DNA from: Rhizobium tropici CIAT 899
Lineage (GTDB): Bacteria > Pseudomonadota > Alphaproteobacteria > Rhizobiales > Rhizobiaceae
DNA: 64,000 nucleotides
Reading direction: 5' to 3'
Assembly (NCBI RefSeq): GCF_000330885.1
Contig: NC_020059.1
Coordinates: forward strand, 1,043,001-1,107,000
Part shown: positions 60,481 to 64,000 of the stretch, piece by piece
Position numbering within the stretch: position 1 is the stretch's first letter
Layout: each line of letters opens with the position of its first letter
Position numbers and translations under genes: made by a program
The notes under the pieces: model-generated
What the model was told of the DNA's origin: nothing
Database searches by the model: none
What the model saw: the letters and a program-made list of their open reading frames with translations, nothing else

Positions 60481-62700
60481 TTATTCAGGCGCCGTCGTGT
60501 TGCGATGCTCCGCCGTCGCCACCTTCTGCGCGCCGAGTGGTGTTGCAGCTTTCAGCCTTTCGCCGATATCGCGCAGGATGTTCGTGGAGTCGACCGAAAG
60601 CGAGCGCGGACGCACCAATGGCGGCAGGCCGCCACTGGCGGGGTCGGCGGGCTTCTTGGCGGCAACGGTTTGCGGCTTCTGTACAGGGAACGGCGTGGCG
60701 ATGCCCGGGATCGGCTTCAGCACGATGCCCTGATTAGCGTAATCCATGATCTTCTTGAAGGTCATAGCCGGCAGGGTGCCGCCCGTCATATTGTTGGTGG
60801 AGGTATAGTCGTCGTTGCCGAACCAGACCGCGCAGGTGTAATTGCCCGTAAAGCCGATGAACCAGGCGTCGCGATAGGCCTGCGTGGTACCGGTCTTGCC
60901 GCCAACCACGATGCCGTTGTCGAGAGCTGCCTTGCGGCCGGTGCCGATCACCGGAACCTGCGTCAGCATCTGGTTCATGTAGGACGTGGCTTTTTCGCTG
61001 AGAACCCGTTTTGCAGGGAACTCGTCGTGACTGAAATCGTAGAGCACCTTGCCGTCATAGCCGGTGATCTGCTCGATGCCGTGACGCCGCGACTGCATGC
61101 CGTTGGCCGGGAAGACGGCATAGGCGGTCGCCTGGTCGAGAACGGTCACTTCCGATGTGCCGATCGGAATGGTCTTGTCGTTGCGGATCGGCGTCTCGAC
61201 CCCCATGGCCTTGGCCATGTTGCGGATCGGCTGAATGCCGAATTTCTCCTTGGCGAGCCGTACGGGGATGGTGTTGATCGACTGCGTCAGCGCCTGGGTG
61301 AGCGTCACCTTGCCTTCGTAGCGGTTCTCGTAATTGTGCGGGCTCCAGTTGCCCCAGCTGATCGGCGCATCGACGATGGTGGATGTCGGCGTCATGCCAT
61401 TCTCCATCGCCACTGAGTAGGTATAGATCTTGAAGGATGAACCGGGCTGGCGCAGCGCCTTGGTCGCGCGGTTGAACTGGCTTTCGCCGTAATCGCTGCC
61501 GCCGACCATGGCGCGCAGCGCGCCGCCGTTTTCGATGACGACGGAAGCGCCCTGTTTGGCCTTATAGCGCTCGCCGAACTCCATCAGACTGGATTGAACC
61601 GAATCTTCTGCCGCCTTCTGTAGTCCCATATCGATGGTCGTACGCACGATCAGCGAGCGCTCGGGAAAGCGCGTAGCAAGCCGCTGCACCTCATCGAAGG
61701 CCCAATCGAGGAAATAATCCGGGGATTCGATCTGGGCGCGGTCGACCACCGAAGCCGGGTTGCGCCGCGCGGCGACGACCTGTCCCTCGGTCATCAGCCC
61801 GCTCTGCACGAGATTGGACAGCACGTCGTTGGCGCGGGCACGCGCTGCCGGTAGATTGACATGCGGCGCATATTTCGCCGGCGCCTTGAAGAGGCCGGCG
61901 AGCATCGCGGCTTCGGCCAGATTGACGTCGGTAATGCTCTTGCCGAAATAGAATTGCGCCGCCGCCGCTGCGCCGAAGGTGCCGCCGCCCATATAGGTGC
62001 GGTCGAGATAGAGGCTCAGGATCTCCTTCTTGGAGAGATTGGCCTCGAGCCAGATCGCCAGGAAGGCTTCCTTGACCTTGCGTTCGATGGAGCGCTCGTT
62101 GCTGAGGAAGATGTTCTTGGCAAGCTGCTGCGTCAGCGTCGAACCGCCTTGGACGACACCACCGGCTTGCGCATTGACGGTGACCGCGCGGAACAGGCCG
62201 ATCACATCGATGCCGAAATGGTCGAAGAAGCGCCGGTCCTCGGTCGCCAGCACCGCCTTGATGAAATAATCCGGCAGCTGGTCGACCGGCACGGAATTCT
62301 CGTGAATGATGCCGCGATGGCCGATGACATTGCCGTAGCGGTCGAGGAAGGTGACGGCGAAATTGCCGCGGTTGCGCCAATCCCCCTGCGTCGCTTCGAA
62401 GGCCGGCATGGCGAGCATCAGCATGACGACGGAACCGGCTGTTCCCAGCGTCAAGCCCTCACCGAGCAATTCGAAAAAGATACGTTTCCAGCCGCGAACG
62501 CGGAAGCGGCGGAAGAAGATGGTGATCTCCTCCCATGCCTGGGCGAGACCGAAGCCGGCATTCCATAAAGTGGAATCGATCCATGAATCGAGGCGCAAGA
62601 AGAAATAGCGCTTTCGACGCCGTGGCTTTTCGGCCCCGTTATCCCTAGGCGTCTCGGGCTCCCTATTCGGCCCGTTTTCTGGATTGGATGGGTCTTCCAC
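60481..62700 (-). CDS. Class A penicillin-binding protein (bifunctional PBP1)
   Basis: 739 residues from a GTG at 62700, preceded by GGAAG. A basic cytoplasmic tail and one membrane helix (about 84-101) are followed by the glycosyltransferase domain, with the catalytic Glu154 in ATEDRRFF and GGSTLTQQLAKN, and the transpeptidase domain, with SSFK, a SIN motif and KTGTT. It polymerises and cross-links peptidoglycan. The C-terminal 90 residues are Pro/Lys-rich. It is the size of PBP1A/1B; which of the two I cannot say. Confidence 0.94.
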   Translation of the reverse strand: MEDPSNPENGPNREPETPRDNGAEKPRRRKRYFFLRLDSWIDSTLWNAGFGLAQAWEEITIFFRRFRVRGWKRIFFELLGEGLTLGTAGSVVMLMLAMPAFEATQGDWRNRGNFAVTFLDRYGNVIGHRGIIHENSVPVDQLPDYFIKAVLATEDRRFFDHFGIDVIGLFRAVTVNAQAGGVVQGGSTLTQQLAKNIFLSNERSIERKVKEAFLAIWLEANLSKKEILSLYLDRTYMGGGTFGAAAAAQFYFGKSITDVNLAEAAMLAGLFKAPAKYAPHVNLPAARARANDVLSNLVQSGLMTEGQVVAARRNPASVVDRAQIESPDYFLDWAFDEVQRLATRFPERSLIVRTTIDMGLQKAAEDSVQSSLMEFGERYKAKQGASVVIENGGALRAMVGGSDYGESQFNRATKALRQPGSSFKIYTYSVAMENGMTPTSTIVDAPISWGNWSPHNYENRYEGKVTLTQALTQSINTIPVRLAKEKFGIQPIRNMAKAMGVETPIRNDKTIPIGTSEVTVLDQATAYAVFPANGMQSRRHGIEQITGYDGKVLYDFSHDEFPAKRVLSEKATSYMNQMLTQVPVIGTGRKAALDNGIVVGGKTGTTQAYRDAWFIGFTGNYTCAVWFGNDDYTSTNNMTGGTLPAMTFKKIMDYANQGIVLKPIPGIATPFPVQKPQTVAAKKPADPASGGLPPLVRPRSLSVDSTNILRDIGERLKAATPLGAQKVATAEHRNTTAPE

Positions 62701-62857
62701 GCTCTACTTCCCGACCACATTACTGCCGCGTGTCTCCTTGTGGCACACGCAAAGCCCATTATCTCATAGAACGGCTAATTGAATAATTGGTTGATTTAGA
62801 GAAAAGAACAAGAGACATGCATGCCGCAGCCCGAATTCCTTTCGGGTGGCGAGGACG

Positions 62858-63352
62858 ATGACGATGACAGACGAAGTGCCCTTCTGGAAAAGCAAGACCC
62901 TGGCGGAGATGACTTCGTCGGAATGGGAGAGCCTTTGCGACGGCTGTGGCCTCTGTTGTCTCAACAAGCTCGAGGAGTGGGATAGCGGCGACGTCTATTT
63001 CACCTCGATCCGCTGCAAGCTGATGGATGGCGAAAGCTGTCGTTGCACCAGCTATCCGAACCGCTGGGATTTCGTGCCGGATTGCGTGCAGCTGACGCCC
63101 GAGAAAGTGCCGGAGCTGCAATGGCTGCCGCCCACCTGCGCCTACCGCCTCGTCGACGAGAGCCGCGATCTCTATTGGTGGCATCCGCTGATCTCGGGCG
63201 ATCCGGAAACGGTGCATATAGCGGGTGTCTCTGCCCAAGGGCGCACCATCAGCGAAAACGATGTCGCTCTCGATGATTTCGAGGATTATGTTGTCGACTG
63301 GCCGCTGACCGTCGAGGACGACATGATGCCTAATCCTCCGGCAAAGCCATAG
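62858..63352 (+). CDS. YcgN/UPF0260 cysteine-cluster protein
   Basis: 164 residues from an ATG at 62858; ATG 62864 or GTG 62846 are alternatives. The N-terminal [11 protein letters not shown] is the cysteine cluster of the UPF0260 (YcgN) family, probably a metal site. Further cysteines lie at [12 protein letters not shown] and DCVQL. The [13 protein letters not shown] segment is conserved. The function is unknown. It converges on the MmcQ gene with a 23-base overlap. Confidence 0.88.
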   Translation: MTMTDEVPFWKSKTLAEMTSSEWESLCDGCGLCCLNKLEEWDSGDVYFTSIRCKLMDGESCRCTSYPNRWDFVPDCVQLTPEKVPELQWLPPTCAYRLVDESRDLYWWHPLISGDPETVHIAGVSAQGRTISENDVALDDFEDYVVDWPLTVEDDMMPNPPAKP

Positions 63353-63659
63353 ATTTCGGCGCTGTATTCCGCCAGGCCTGGCGCACCAGCCTTCTGACTT
63401 CCTCGTTTCCGGCATCGCGATGGAAAAGTCGCGTCCACCCTTTCAGGCCCCAGCTGCCGGGCACGGCGGCGACATATTCAGGCATGATGGTCGAAGCCAT
63501 CTGCTGCTGGTCCGGCGTCAACTTGACGACGCAGAAATCCGGTCCCCGAAGTGTCATGAAGATCTTGCCCCGCACGCGAAAGTCGCGGGTTCCGAAGTGT
63601 GAGCTCTCTGCTGCCTCCGGCAGGTCAAGGGCAAGGGATAGAAGGTCCTCGTCGGTCAT
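63330..63659 (-). CDS. MmcQ/YjbR family protein
   Basis: 109 residues from the ATG at 63659; the frame extends ten codons further but the family begins at [10 protein letters not shown]. The pattern [22 protein letters not shown], then [10 protein letters not shown] and a final [11 protein letters not shown], matches the MmcQ/YjbR fold, thought to bind DNA. The function is unknown. Its end overlaps the YcgN gene on the other strand. Confidence 0.88.
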   Translation of the reverse strand: MTDEDLLSLALDLPEAAESSHFGTRDFRVRGKIFMTLRGPDFCVVKLTPDQQQMASTIMPEYVAAVPGSWGLKGWTRLFHRDAGNEEVRRLVRQAWRNTAPKSMALPED

Positions 63660-63818
63660 GGCCGCGATGATAACACGCTGCGCCGCCATACCGTAAATAA
63701 TGGGCGCCTGCGTGACCTGCGACGAAACGGTTCGCGAAGCGAAGGGGCCTGTTTATTGAATTGCACCCACACGCATGGTATCGCGCGATGCCCCCGCATA
63801 TGCACAAGGAGCCGCCGC

Positions 63819-64000
63819 GTGATCCGCCATATCGTCTTCTTCACCGTTCCCGATCGCGCCAAGCTTGAGGAGGTCCGTTCCGGCCTCTCGATCCTCACGG
63901 CCATTCCGCATGCGCGGCTTTTGGAGATCGGCACCAACGTCAAGACCGATCAGCTCGGAACCGAAGTCGATCTGGTGGTTTACGGCGAATTTGACGACGA
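63819..64000 (+). CDS. Dabb (stress-responsive A/B barrel) protein, 5' part
   Basis: The first 60 codons are in the window. It starts at a GTG with AAGGAGCC just upstream, and reads MIRHIVFFTVPDRAK then GLSILTAIPHARLLEIG and DLVVYGEF, the start of a Dabb ferredoxin-like barrel. The rest lies beyond the window edge. Small dimeric barrels of this family include stress-responsive proteins with varied functions. Confidence 0.8.
   Translation, partial: MIRHIVFFTVPDRAKLEEVRSGLSILTAIPHARLLEIGTNVKTDQLGTEVDLVVYGEFDD

Noticed and set aside
1..64000. tRNA, rRNA, insertion sequences, prophage or integrative element boundaries
   Set aside because: No tRNA-like cloverleaf, transposase, integrase or attachment repeat was seen on either strand.

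Overview
The window is a high-GC (roughly 60%) chromosomal segment of an alphaproteobacterium of the Rhizobiaceae, most likely Rhizobium. Supporting this are a MucR/Ros zinc-finger regulator, a DmeR-DmeF nickel/cobalt efflux pair, DUF5330, DUF1491, DUF2336 and DUF930 proteins, and several copies of rhizobial-type dispersed palindromic repeats between genes. There is no rRNA, tRNA, insertion sequence, CRISPR array, prophage or integrase. Gene density is high and nearly all genes are ordinary chromosomal genes.

Layout. 1-3.9 kb: end of a hydrolase-like gene, then the two methylmalonyl-CoA mutase subunits (minus strand), separated by an inverted pair of repeats. 4-5.8 kb: two paralogous L,D-transpeptidase lipoproteins, one with a Sec-type and one with a twin-arginine signal. 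6-9 kb: stress block with Ohr, an Xre/RES toxin-antitoxin pair, and a cysteine-bearing MarR regulator divergent from a CxxC thioredoxin-like DUF899 protein. 9-18.7 kb: glyoxalase-like protein, HerA-like ATPase, stand-alone glucose-6-phosphate dehydrogenase, trans-aconitate methyltransferase, zinc alcohol dehydrogenase, branched-chain aminotransferase, and a divergent beta-class GST/TetR pair. 18.7-30 kb: MFS exporter overlapping a PEBP-like protein, an AraC regulator with a disrupted C-terminus, an atypical Asp/Glu racemase-fold protein, superoxide dismutase, a Mn-dependent phosphodiesterase, WYL regulator, LysE exporter, two c-type cytochromes, a methyltransferase, a C39-like peptidase and a GNAT enzyme.

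30-33.8 kb: a MerR regulator next to dmeRF, a class A beta-lactamase, and an unrecognised Ser/Asp-rich protein. 33.8-45 kb: SelO, DUF1697, oligopeptidase B, CbpA/CbpM chaperone pair, polysaccharide deacetylase, AI-2E family transporter, dioxygenase-like VOC protein, hemolysin III family protein. 45.1-51.1 kb: complete seven-gene mrpABCDEFG cation/proton antiporter operon with overlapping genes. 51.6-58.3 kb: mucR, sufE, a histidine kinase overlapping a peptidoglycan-binding protein gene, DUF1491, a translationally coupled small membrane protein plus DUF2336 pair, and a small conserved-looking protein. 58.3-64 kb: a 524-base gap with possible RNA structure before a 55-residue protein, 17-base tandem repeats, an overlapping DUF1214/DUF1254 pair, a bifunctional class A penicillin-binding protein, a YcgN-like cysteine-cluster protein, MmcQ/YjbR and the start of a Dabb-domain gene.

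Common themes are envelope building (L,D-transpeptidases, PBP1, deacetylase, peptidoglycan-binding protein), oxidative and metal stress (Ohr, SOD, DUF899, DmeRF), and ion homeostasis (Mrp). I found no clearly undescribed multigene system. The best leads are the structured leader near 58.6-58.7 kb, the perfect 51-base palindrome near 11.7 kb, the TGATG-coupled small membrane protein at 57.5 kb, the split AraC tail at 20.8 kb, the redox-type MarR/DUF899 pair at 7.7-9 kb, and the unrecognised 178-residue acidic Ser-rich protein at 33.2 kb.
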